From Beroe ovata (taxonomy: Eukaryota > Ctenophora > Nuda > Beroida > Beroidae), in assembly GCA_946803715.1 (NCBI GenBank), contig CAMPET010000021.1, positions 194,481-212,954 of the forward strand: 18,474 bases of DNA, read 5' to 3'. This document shows, one piece after another, positions 1 to 8,309 of this stretch. The position numbers were made by a program, and so were the translations under genes. The notes beneath the pieces are model-generated. The model worked only from the letters and a program-made list of their open reading frames with translations, was not told the DNA's origin and ran no database searches. Numbering within the stretch: position 1 is the first letter of the stretch; each line of letters starts with the position of its first letter.

Positions 1-34
<34 letters not shown>
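1..34. repeat. (CA)n microsatellite at the left edge
   Basis: Uninterrupted CA dinucleotides occupy the first 34 bases, followed after GT by another short CA run. The window begins inside the repeat, so its full length is unknown. Confidence 0.95.
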
Positions 35-37
<3 letters not shown>

Positions 38-551
38 CACACACAGCCCAAAAATTGATCTTAGTATTCAGAGACATTAAATTAGATTTTGGTGAGCTAT
101 AGGCAGAAGAGAAAAAAGGTCGAAAATAAGTCATGCAAATAGTATATGGATATCTATTCTTTATTTCCTCGTTATTTTACAACAACTCTATAATGTTTGG
201 ATGAATTCCATCATCCATGCGACGTTCATGCCGTATGAATGAATTGCATTACCGTCCCAACATGTCACGTTTCATTTCAATAGAATTTCATTTGCGTGGA
301 AATAACAGTCAACCACCAGCGGCTATAGTGAGTGGTGGAACTGCTATAAATTGTTACATGACACACAAAAACGTGGGTTTTGATAACTCGGTACAAAAAC
401 TTCATACAATACGTAAGCTCGACTTTTTCCACTATTCAGCATACTCTCTCTCACACACACACATCCCAACCTCACTATATGTTGTCATTTCACTCGTTGT
501 GTTGCTTGTCTCCTTGACAACCGGGTCATGACAAGGTTGTTCTATATACAG

Positions 552-3500
552 GTTGAGTAGGAAAGCCCCGTTTGAAGCTGACACAGAAGACGAGCTGTAT
601 GAGAAGATAAAAGCTGGAAATATCAAGTTCAATGGGGATCAGTGGTGTAACATCAGTGATTCAGGTATGTGTCACAGTGACACACACTGTGACAAAACGT
701 TACACACAGAGTGTTGTGCGGCAGTTTGTGTGTCTGTATGTGAGTGTAAGATTGATGTTTACTTTCACATTTCAGTTAACTAATGCAAACATAGTGTTCG
801 AATCTCAATCGTTTTTGTCAAGATACATATGTTCACTAAAGAGATGTGCATTTGAAAAAAAGCTGTAATAAAATTGATACTTGTTGCCAATAGAATTGAT
901 TGCGTTTCAGCAATCTTTCTTTGTAGGGCATGTATCAACAAATCTTAAAGCTTTTTGATCTGTTTGTAGATCATAACATAAAAAAGATAAAAGAAAATGT
1001 CAAGATGAAAGTAATATGCTAGATAAACGCCACCTTTATCAAAGCCACGTGTCCTTTTTTAAAGCCACTATTCTGCTCTGTTTGTCCAATTATCCTGTCA
1101 CATAGTGTCATTTATATTTTTTTAGTCGTTCCCACGGGCCCGTGTTGTCTGCTGATCACGTGGTCACGTAACACGTGTCGTCACGTCACTGACACGTGTT
1201 TTAGTGCGGTATTCTTTATGACGTGATGACTCGTGTTAAAAATGAGCATGAACAGAATGAACTATATCACGGAGAATGTGTATGATCAGTCATATTGCGT
1301 AATATGTGAGTGTGATCGCATCATCAGTGGTGATATGGTCAATCTGTGTGCGATGAACTAATGTAAAACGCACACACATACGCAAACACCAGACACAAGT
1401 TTGTGATAGAATAATCAATCCAATGTGTGTGCGTTTGTGTGGCTGTGTGTCTGTGTCTGTCAGTGTCTGTGTCTATGTGTGTGTGTGCCAATCACAGATT
1501 CACGGAAAAAAACGTCTAGCACGTTTATAACACGTCAATCATCACCAGTGTTCAAGGCTGCGACGCTCGGTTTTCGGATCGCTAGTCCTAGAATACAGAC
1601 ATAATCATGATTATGCTTCTACCTCTGACGCTCCATGTACAATGTCATTTGATATCGCAGAATGGAACGCGCACTCTATTGCAGCTAAAAACTCTTCCTC
1701 CCTCTATTTCTTCTCAATCCATGATTAATGATTATAAGTAATTATGAAAGAGGAATCTCGATCATCTTGTACGCCCATCCAGAACGGTTCATACAATTGG
1801 GTACATTCCTCAGTATCACTGGTTGAAATTAGATAATTTGCTACTTAATATTGATGTTAAGAGGTGAATATGCGGAAGTTCCCTGTTGCATCGAATATCG
1901 ATGCATCATGGCTCAATAAAGCGAATAGGTGTCAAAGCAATCCCAAAATTAGTGTCTTTGTGAACATGTCTGGAGCGCGCGAGGTTAGCCGCGGAGTACA
2001 ACTTTTCATTTCAAGCCGGCAGTGTGTTATTTTATTTCGCGGAGCAGTGACGCGCACATTGCTGCCAGTCTGTCACGTGATGCATTTGGCTATTTATTTG
2101 CCACATGAGATTGACATCAAAATGAAGTATTCATTCAGGAAACCATCCAATCACCAGTCACGTACACAAATATGCTTGTCGAATCAAATTATCGTAATGT
2201 AGTAGCAATTATAATATTGCTGTCCTTCGCAGAAAGTGATGTAACATTCATTGCATGAAGCTGCTGAACTTTATACCATTGAATTTATTCATATCATTTC
2301 ATAGACATCATGTAACATATTCCCGTGTGCTTCAGCAAAGACTCTGATTAAATGCATGGTGAAAGTGGATCCAGCCGCACGGATAACAGCCAAGGAAATA
2401 AAAGATCACCATTGGGTCAGGGTAAGTTCAGAATAGGGCAGTTGTCGGGTGTTGTAGATGGATGACAACATCAATAGGGGTTGCTTTGATACTTTCTTGT
2501 GATAATATGTTTAAGTACGAGATGATTTGATGAGAGAATAACATGCTCCTAGGGTGAAACTACGGATAACGAAGATGATTCTCAACTGACAGTGATCGAA
2601 ATGATGAAGAGATTCCATCGCGAGAACAGGCCTGATCTAGAGATCAATATAGCTGAGGTATGATAGCCTGTAATTGACAGTATGACATGAAAGGCTCATC
2701 ACTGACAGATATCATGATCGTCTGATAAAGCCTAATTCCTGGAATTGCAATAAAATGTGTAACTTAGCTCACTATCAGGTACAGAAGGAAGAGGCAGAGG
2801 AAATAGAGGACACAGTACCAGAAACCACGCCCAGGAAAAAGTTTCTACCCAAAGACAAGGTAATTTCTTCCGATGACTGGTGAAAATAATTACAGATGTG
2901 ACAGTTTTGGGGTGTGCGGTTTTTTGAATGACAAAATGTACCTTAATTTGAGTTGAAAATTTAAATATTCAGGTTTGATAATCTGTTTCAGAAATGTATT
3001 CCTGATCCGACCAGACGAATGTCTGTCGATCCTCAGTTGCTAAGTAGGAAGGTATTCTCAGCTATCTATCTCGTGCGCTGGGTGCTATGCTTCTTGTGTT
3101 TCCTTGTCCGCTACTCTCAATACACATTTTACCTACTTATGATATACTATTATCTCATTATCTATGATGAGAGCCATTCTATAGATTCAAGCAGGCTCAT
3201 GTTCCTCCCGAGCAACAAACAATATTCCCCTACAAGCAATATAGCAAGTGCGATGAGAATGCTCTTTTATGACTTTGTTGTGCCAAGTTTATACCTACTT
3301 GTTTGTCACTTTAATGTTGCATGCAACTTGTCATATATTGCTCTCTATCTTGCTCATATTGCTCATTTGTCCGGTATTCTGACAGCAGCACCTGGAGCGT
3401 TTATTGTTAGTGTTTCAGTGAGACATTGACATAATACTTGGATACTGGATATGACTCGGATAACAAGCCAGACAATCGCAAATAGTAGAATGATTCTACT

Positions 3501-3713
3501 AGAATCCTCGGTGTCATGACACGTGCAGGGTTTTATGTCCATATCTCTTACACTCACCCACCATTTCAGGGAACTAATTCTCCGAGGCGTGTATCCCTCC
3601 CACCGACCACGCCTAAGACCACGCCCCTCAAAGTGAACCAGCGAGCCCGGAAACCCGTATCAGAAACCAAGCGGGAGGATAGGAAGCAAACAAATTCGCA
3701 GGCAGTGAAATAA
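552..3713 (+). CDS. STK33: STK33-like serine/threonine kinase, C-terminal part (partial gene)
   Basis: Six exons join with consistent phase: 552-664, 2336-2421, 2553-2657, 2779-2859, 2992-3051 and 3570-3713, every intron GT-AG, giving about 195 residues to a TAA stop. The first two exons encode the end of a protein kinase C-lobe: an APFEADTEDELYEKI segment after subdomain IX, then VDPAARITAKEIKDHHW, with the subdomain XI arginine at fragment residue 53. The third exon carries LTVIEMMKRFHRE, which matches the TNVLEMMKEW segment following the kinase domain in animal STK33 and is the reason for the family call. The rest is a charged, Pro/Thr/Lys-rich tail. STK33 is a CAMK-group kinase, known in mammals for a role in sperm flagellum formation. 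The nucleotide-binding lobe, HRD and DFG motifs must lie left of the window, since the first exon starts mid-codon and bases 1-551 show no kinase exon. Other CAMK kinases are possible, but the post-kinase match makes them less likely. Confidence 0.82.
1046..1198. promoter_or_regulatory. Cluster of CACGTG E-boxes in the first visible STK33 intron
   Basis: CACGTG occurs at 1046-1051, 1157-1162, 1172-1177 and 1193-1198, with extra CACGT half-matches at 1165 and 1182. A 12-bp palindrome, CACGGGCCCGTG, lies at 1133-1144. Five CACGT cores fall within 42 bp, spaced 7-11 bp apart. CACGTG is the canonical site for bHLH-zip factors such as USF, MYC/MAX and MITF. The cluster sits in a 1.67-kb intron, the largest in this gene, so an intronic enhancer or internal promoter is the natural reading. 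No function can be shown from sequence alone. Confidence 0.5.
1417..1488. repeat. Imperfect (GT)n-rich low-complexity tract
   Basis: Intronic stretch dominated by TGTGTG, GTCTGTGTC and similar units. It is a degenerate microsatellite with no coding signal. Confidence 0.75.
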
Positions 3714-3714
3714 A
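3709..3714 (+). promoter_or_regulatory. Poly(A) signal AATAAA overlapping the STK33 stop codon
   Basis: The hexamer AATAAA spans the last lysine codon and the TAA stop (3711-3713). I see no other AATAAA before the repeats begin near 4660, so this could be the functional signal and would give a 3' UTR of only a few tens of bases. Use of the signal is inferred. Confidence 0.5.
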
Positions 3715-4554
3715 GCTGGGTGCGTTGCGCTGAAGGCAGGCGAATGCCTCAGTTATGTTTCATTCAGTGGAAAGATAGAGGAGTACCCCCCGGGCATCAA
3801 CAAACTGTCCCAACCAAGTCATTTGCGCCTAGATTGGCGCGGGCCAGTTCGCGTCGGCGGCCCAACTGCTATGATATTGATATATGGAACAATTTTAGGT
3901 CTGAGATTTCATCCATAGTATCGCAATTTATCTTTACCATAATGCGGACCATTTTATCGTGGATTCCTATTTCATGAAAGCATGAGTCGAGGGCGGAGGG
4001 CGAAGGCCTGGAGGGTTAAGGATATACTAATATCGGGTGTTCATATATAATATATATGCTTGCTTATATGATACCTAGATAATATAACTTTCGTGAATTC
4101 ACTGTATCTGTGATAGGTTGTGATGAAGAGATCTACTTCTAAGCACCATATATATTCATTCTCGAAAACTAGAATTTTAGAATTTAACAAATATTGTAAG
4201 AGTTTGAGAGAACTTTCCTAGCTAGTTCGTTAGGTTTTATAAAACAATAATAATAATATGACCAGATGCGAACTGGAGTTTATTAGTCGGATATATATCA
4301 GTGTCATTGGTCATGCTGCATAGGGAATTCAATTGGTATATGAGTCCTATGCCTCATACCTACTACTAACTTACTACTATCTACTACTTGCCGTCTGGCC
4401 AGATGTGAAGTTCGATTCTGTTGAAGAATCATAAGCTCAGAAAACTTAATTGATCATTGTGTTTATATTTGATAATGTACTTAGTACTAAACATTGCATT
4501 ATAACATTGCATTGCATATTTGCATTTAAACAATTAACTGTTCAAATTGTGAGC
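3714..4554. other. Intergenic stretch with no supported gene
   Basis: No recognisable exon on either strand. The 85-codon open frame at 3720-3977 has no family resemblance and lies directly after the kinase stop. The stretch includes a GC-rich patch at 3825-3865 and a weak internal repetition near 4260-4280 and 4397-4415 (CCAGATG followed by GAAC or GAAG). The rest is AT-rich. Confidence 0.6.
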
Positions 4555-4606
4555 ATGATCATCAATGATGATCATGATCAATTGATCATTCATTGCATCG
4601 TGATCA
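4555..4606. repeat. TGATCA palindrome cluster
   Basis: About 50 bp contain ATGATCAT-type cores four to five times, including the perfect 14-bp palindrome TGATCAATTGATCA at 4575-4588. It lies just left of the foldback transposon region. It may be simple-sequence expansion of a self-complementary unit, and no specific function can be assigned. Confidence 0.55.
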
Positions 4607-4662
4607 TGTCACAGTCGTCAGTCAAATTAAAATTGATATCATACCTTTAGTCCGGCTCCGCG

Positions 4663-4731
4663 TTGTAGGATTTCTCGGCCCTACCCTCGCTGCAGGCGGG
4701 ATTAAGGATTTAAATTTTATATCCCTGGCCC
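4663..4731 (+). repeat. Left terminal segment related to the downstream 209-bp TIR element
   Basis: This segment begins TTGTAGGATTTC and continues through a CCCTACCC, GCTGCA, GGCGGGATT, ATCCCTGGC series. The same series, in the same order and orientation, makes up the left end of the element at 5322-5530. It is therefore a second, diverged copy of that terminus. No matching right terminus is visible before 5322, so this copy is truncated or rearranged. Confidence 0.65.
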
Positions 4732-4750
4732 TAAAGCATTGCATCGCATT

Positions 4751-5238
4751 TGTCGATCGATTATAGACCCTGCAGTCGAGAATTTTTCGTTTCACGCGCG
4801 CGCGGCTTGCATCAGCGGTCTGGCATGGCATCGCCCGACAACATCGCATTTGCATGGGCAACGGGCGGAATTGAATTATTACACCGATCCGACACACCTT
4901 ATCAGATGTTACCTGACCTGTTTCTTGCGCACGCGCGCCTTCATCGAAGGCCGAAACAGTTTCGGCCTTCGATGAAGGCGCGCGCGCCGCGCGCGAGAAA
5001 CTGAGGTCAGATAAAATCTGACAAGACACACCGTACCTGCATGCGCGGCGCCGCGCCGACGATAGCCGAAAACACTACAATCTGTTTACAATAAATAATA
5101 CTTATAATAGGCGTGGCCTTGTCGGCCGATGCCAGACCGCTGATGCAAGCCGCGAAGCGGCTTGCGCCAGAATAAGTCTGAGAATAAGTTGCGCGCGCGC
5201 GCGACGAAATTCTCGACAGGTTCTATCATCGATCGACA
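4751..5238. mobile_element. Foldback (nested inverted-repeat) non-autonomous DNA element
   Basis: Arms pair at three scales. The outer arms run inward from TGTCGATCG (4751-4759) and CGATCGACA (5230-5238), through a shared CGAGAATTT-type segment and GCGCGC tracts. The middle arms are a perfect 25-bp inverted match, 4802-4826 with 5129-5153. The inner arms are 4898-4925 with 4999-5027 (imperfect), enclosing a perfect hairpin of two 26-bp arms, 4932-4957 and 4959-4984, separated by one base. A small separate hairpin sits at 5145-5163. There is no transposase or other coding capacity. This is typical of foldback or MITE-type elements mobilised in trans. Exact ends and target-site duplication are not certain. 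Confidence 0.75.
5206..5231 (+). repeat. Direct repeat copy A of the element end
   Basis: GAAATTCTCGACAGG followed by TTCTATCATCG recurs at 5581-5606 with two mismatches, and the preceding GAGAATAA(G/T)TTGCG plus GC-alternating tract is shared as well. It marks a second copy of the same terminal segment. Confidence 0.7.
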
Positions 5239-5321
5239 AGCGTGGCCGGCCGCTTATATTTCCGATTTCAATCAATCAATCACTAATGTGCACAATATAT
5301 CAATATGTTAATCATGTTTGA

Positions 5322-5530
5322 TTGTAGGATTTCACCCTACCCTTGCTGCACTGGCGGGATTTTATCCCTGGCAAGGGTGTGCACACGTTACGCGCCCCTA
5401 TTCTACTCAGTGAACTGAAAAGTCGTAGAAACCACGGAGCGCGCGCGGAGTATTTGGGTCACGCAGCGCGGGAACAGGCAAGGGGCGGATTGAAAATCGC
5501 GCGCACCGACGGTAGGGTAAAATCCTACAA
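5322..5530. mobile_element. 209-bp TIR element with 9-bp target-site duplication (Mutator-like MITE candidate)
   Basis: The left end reads TTGTAGGATTT and the right end is its reverse complement (AAATCCTACAA), with similarity continuing through an ACCCTACC block. CATGTTTGA flanks both sides directly (5313-5321 and 5531-5539). A 9-bp duplication is typical of Mutator-like elements, which is the reason for the tentative superfamily. The element is too short to encode a transposase. The duplication could be read as 10 bp, because T5322 and T5540 also match. Confidence 0.7.
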
Positions 5531-5546
5531 CATGTTTGATGGATGC

Positions 5547-5607
5547 GAGAATAATTTGCGGCGCGCGCGCAATGATGAATGAAATTCTCGACAGGAGCTA
5601 TCATCGG
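5547..5607 (+). repeat. Direct repeat copy B of the foldback-element end
   Basis: This matches the right end of the foldback element: a GAGAATAATTTGCG lead, an alternating GC tract, then GAAATTCTCGACAGG at 5581-5595 and CTATCATCG. It lies directly right of the 209-bp element. The shorter element may have inserted beside or within an older foldback copy, leaving this remnant. Confidence 0.6.
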
Positions 5608-5857
5608 CAGCCAATTGGGGAACATGCATGTCGCATGACCGGACGCGGGCCCACGGAAAATCGAAATTCCATTTATAAGCAATAAGGGACCGTTCACATA
5701 TTACGTNTGGACACATTATGCTCCAGGTCCTGAATTATAAGGTGATGTTGGATCTGTTTACCAGTAGGTATTGAATTCCTATACTCAGGACCATCATCCT
5801 GCTCCTTCCATATAAAAACTCAATTTGAAATGAATAGGTTAGCCATTTCATCTTGAA

Positions 5858-7926
5858 ATGTTCACCGAAATTGCTCTTGGAACATTTTTGAGATGTGTAG
5901 TTGCCATTCTTCCATTGACTGACTGGCTTTCTGAAAGAGTGGAAGTAACAACCCCTACCTCAAGTTGGAAAAGAGTGAGTTCAGAAACAATTATGGTGCA
6001 ATTGAAACACTAAGAAAGCACAAAAGTAACTTGTTTGAAGCTATTATTGCGTCTAGTACTCATTACAGGTTGAGGAAGGAATTGTTCTGAGGAAATTGGT
6101 GCTTGATCCATATAGTGGAGATATTGTTCATGAACCACCATTGAACATATTGTTTTATAGCACCATTTACAACTATGCTTCATACTTCTTCATACTATTG
6201 GATATTGTGACATCTTTGGTAGGTTTTTGGAATAGTTTGATGTCGCCGCTGAGCTAAAAATTACATCAATTTTGATATGATTCAATGAGTTCATTTCTGG
6301 AAGTATGTAATACAAAGCAGCATCAGATATTTATGTTGAAGCAGCCTGCATACTGTGTTCAATGTTCATTGTTCAAGCTACCATACTTAATCGTTATTTC
6401 ACACTTGGTCAAGTGTATTGCTATAGTCTATTCATTTCAGTTACTTAAGAAGGGCATTGACAAGATACATGCAACTATGGTTTCAATTGAGGAGAAAAAA
6501 TATTGCCACAAGTCCTTCAATGACTTGAAGTTGAAACTAAATGAGAAAGCAGGGTATTACAGTCTGCTCATTTTCCTCTTCAATCCATATTCAATAGCAA
6601 TATGTGCTACAAAGGTACCTTCTTTGTCTCAAATTCAAATGCATTATTGAGCAGATATAAAGTTAATTATGGGGCATAAATTATTTATTTAATCCTCAGT
6701 CAACACAATGTACAACAAATATGCTCTATGCTGTAATTTTATGGGGTCTAGCAGAGGTGAATGTTCCAGTGGTGGCAATTGCAACTGCCATTGCTTCTTA
6801 TTCTTCTCTTTTTCCTGTCATGGTTCTTATTCCAGTACTCATGCAGCATCGCTCTAAAGCTATTAGTGGTGAGTAAGCCACTAAGTGGTTATTATGATTT
6901 CATTGCTGATCACTGAATTGATTTATACTGAATCCCCTTTAATGTTAATTTATGAATTTGCCTAGGTGGTCTGCTATTTTGTGCAGTGACTGTTGTTCTT
7001 CACCTTATGTCATATCACGTCACTGGAAGTTGGAACTATATTGACTCTGTGTACAATTTCATTCTGACGGTTCCAGATTATACACCAAATATCGGGGCTG
7101 CTTGGTATTTCTTTTCAGAGATGTTTTCACACTTCACAGTCCTATTTTTGTCTGTCTACCAAGTAAGATCCATCATTGGGTGGCCAATCTAAGTGCAAAG
7201 TCATGTTTATAAAGAAATGACCAATTTTAATACCTATCATTTTCCATGCTATCATTACTATCAGCCATTTTCAGTTGAATTTGATTCTCTATTCCCTCCC
7301 GTTGACTCTAAAGTTCCCCAACAATTCTCCTCTTGTGATATTTGCCCTGCTGACCATCATGGCCCTGTTCAAACCCTACACTTGCGTGGGTGACTACGTT
7401 ATACCCTGGGCAATGCTGCCTCTCTGGGGGCACCTGACAAAGTTTCTCCAGCAGATATATGTTGTTGTCGTTGCAACTGTTGTAAGTGAAACCATTTTTT
7501 TTGTTTTTTAATATTCAATTCTGTGTAGCTACAGCCGTCAGCCAATGCAACATAAAATCCGGGTTTGCTAATACAAATTAAAGGATAATTTCCCTAGGTT
7601 CTAACACTTCTATGGCCAGTGCTTTGGTATCTTTGGGTGCACTGTTTGAACGCAAATAGTAATTTCTACTTCGCAGTAACCCTCGCTTTCGTTCTTTTTC
7701 AAAGCTTTTTACTTTCAGGTAAGTTCATAAGGTCAACGCCGGTTGAAACTTACAACCCTTGATTTGAAAATGACAAATTCACTAGCGATGAAACAAACCA
7801 CCACATATCAATCATTTGCTATCCTCAGATGTGTTGTATGCAAAGATGAGACGAGACTATGCCTTCAAGAATGGTGTAGAACATCAGAAGATTGATGGTG
7901 TGGATACTGTTGTGACGCTTAATTAG
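5858..7926 (+). CDS. PIGU: PIG-U, GPI transamidase subunit U
   Basis: Eight exons splice cleanly: 5858-5974, 6069-6218, 6441-6614, 6700-6868, 6966-7162, 7275-7481, 7598-7718 and 7829-7926, all GT-AG, giving 410 residues (human protein 435). Diagnostic stretches are SERVEVTTPTSSWKRVEEG (25-43), DPYSGDIVHEPPL in exon 2, FNPYSIA near 136-142, VPDYTPNIGAAWYFFSEMF near 239-257, and the NSNFYFAVTL stretch in exon 7. Long hydrophobic runs throughout fit a multi-span ER membrane protein. PIG-U belongs to the GPI transamidase complex with PIG-K, PIG-S, PIG-T and GPAA1, which attaches GPI anchors to proteins in the ER. The start is the ATG at 5858; the earlier ATG at 5830 stops after a few codons. The N-terminus is slightly shorter than in vertebrates. 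An AATAAA lies about 40 bp after the stop. The identification is secure. Confidence 0.95.
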
Positions 7927-7966
7927 ATCACATAGCTATCTAAGTATTATATTCTTATTGGTACCT

Positions 7967-7972
7967 AATAAA
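7967..7972 (+). promoter_or_regulatory. PIG-U poly(A) signal
   Basis: Canonical AATAAA 41 bases after the PIG-U TAG stop and followed by T-rich sequence. It is the likely cleavage and polyadenylation signal. Confidence 0.7.
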
Positions 7973-8309
7973 GCTATTGAATTTCCAGCTACGTTAATAT
8001 TGCTGCAATTAAGTAGTTTGTTACACCAGTTTTAATCGATGACGTAGTCCGCAAGCATTTATTGTGGATAAGTTGTCCGGTCAAGTTTTCATTGAGTTAT
8101 TTAATTGGTTATTTTATTCATTTACCATTTATTTCGATGATATAGGGTATTGTGATTATTTTGGTTAACGAATGCACTTGCATTAAGAGGACTCTTCGTC
8201 ATACATGTCTGTTCGTCATACTGGTGACAACAGATCCCATTAACATTTAGTAATGTCAGCAAGTTGTGATAACTTACTCGTTTGGGGTTTCTGACGTACT
8301 GGTGTCAAC
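7973..8309. other. Short intergenic region between PIG-U and BBS1
   Basis: AT-rich sequence without an exon. It must contain the BBS1 promoter. A TACTGGTG(A/T)CAAC unit occurs twice, near 8218 and 8297, the second ending at the ATG at 8310. I found no convincing full RFX X-box by eye. Confidence 0.55.

Noticed and set aside
217-531. 104-codon open frame at the left
   Set aside because: No kinase motif or other family resemblance; it lies in the intron before the first visible STK33 exon.
795-810. GTTCGAATC resembling a tRNA B-box
   Set aside because: No A-box, acceptor stem or cloverleaf can be drawn around it.
1864-2202. 112-codon open frame
   Set aside because: Inside the large STK33 intron, with no domain and no splice signals that would include it.
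4622-5029. Open frames on both strands, 66-135 codons
   Set aside because: They are products of the GC-rich inverted repeats of the foldback element; mirror-image frames occur on both strands.
5343-5582. 79-codon frame
   Set aside because: It runs through the 209-bp TIR element and its flank; no similarity to a protein family.
7973-8309. RFX X-box upstream of BBS1
   Set aside because: Expected for ciliary genes, but no convincing full palindromic X-box was found by eye.
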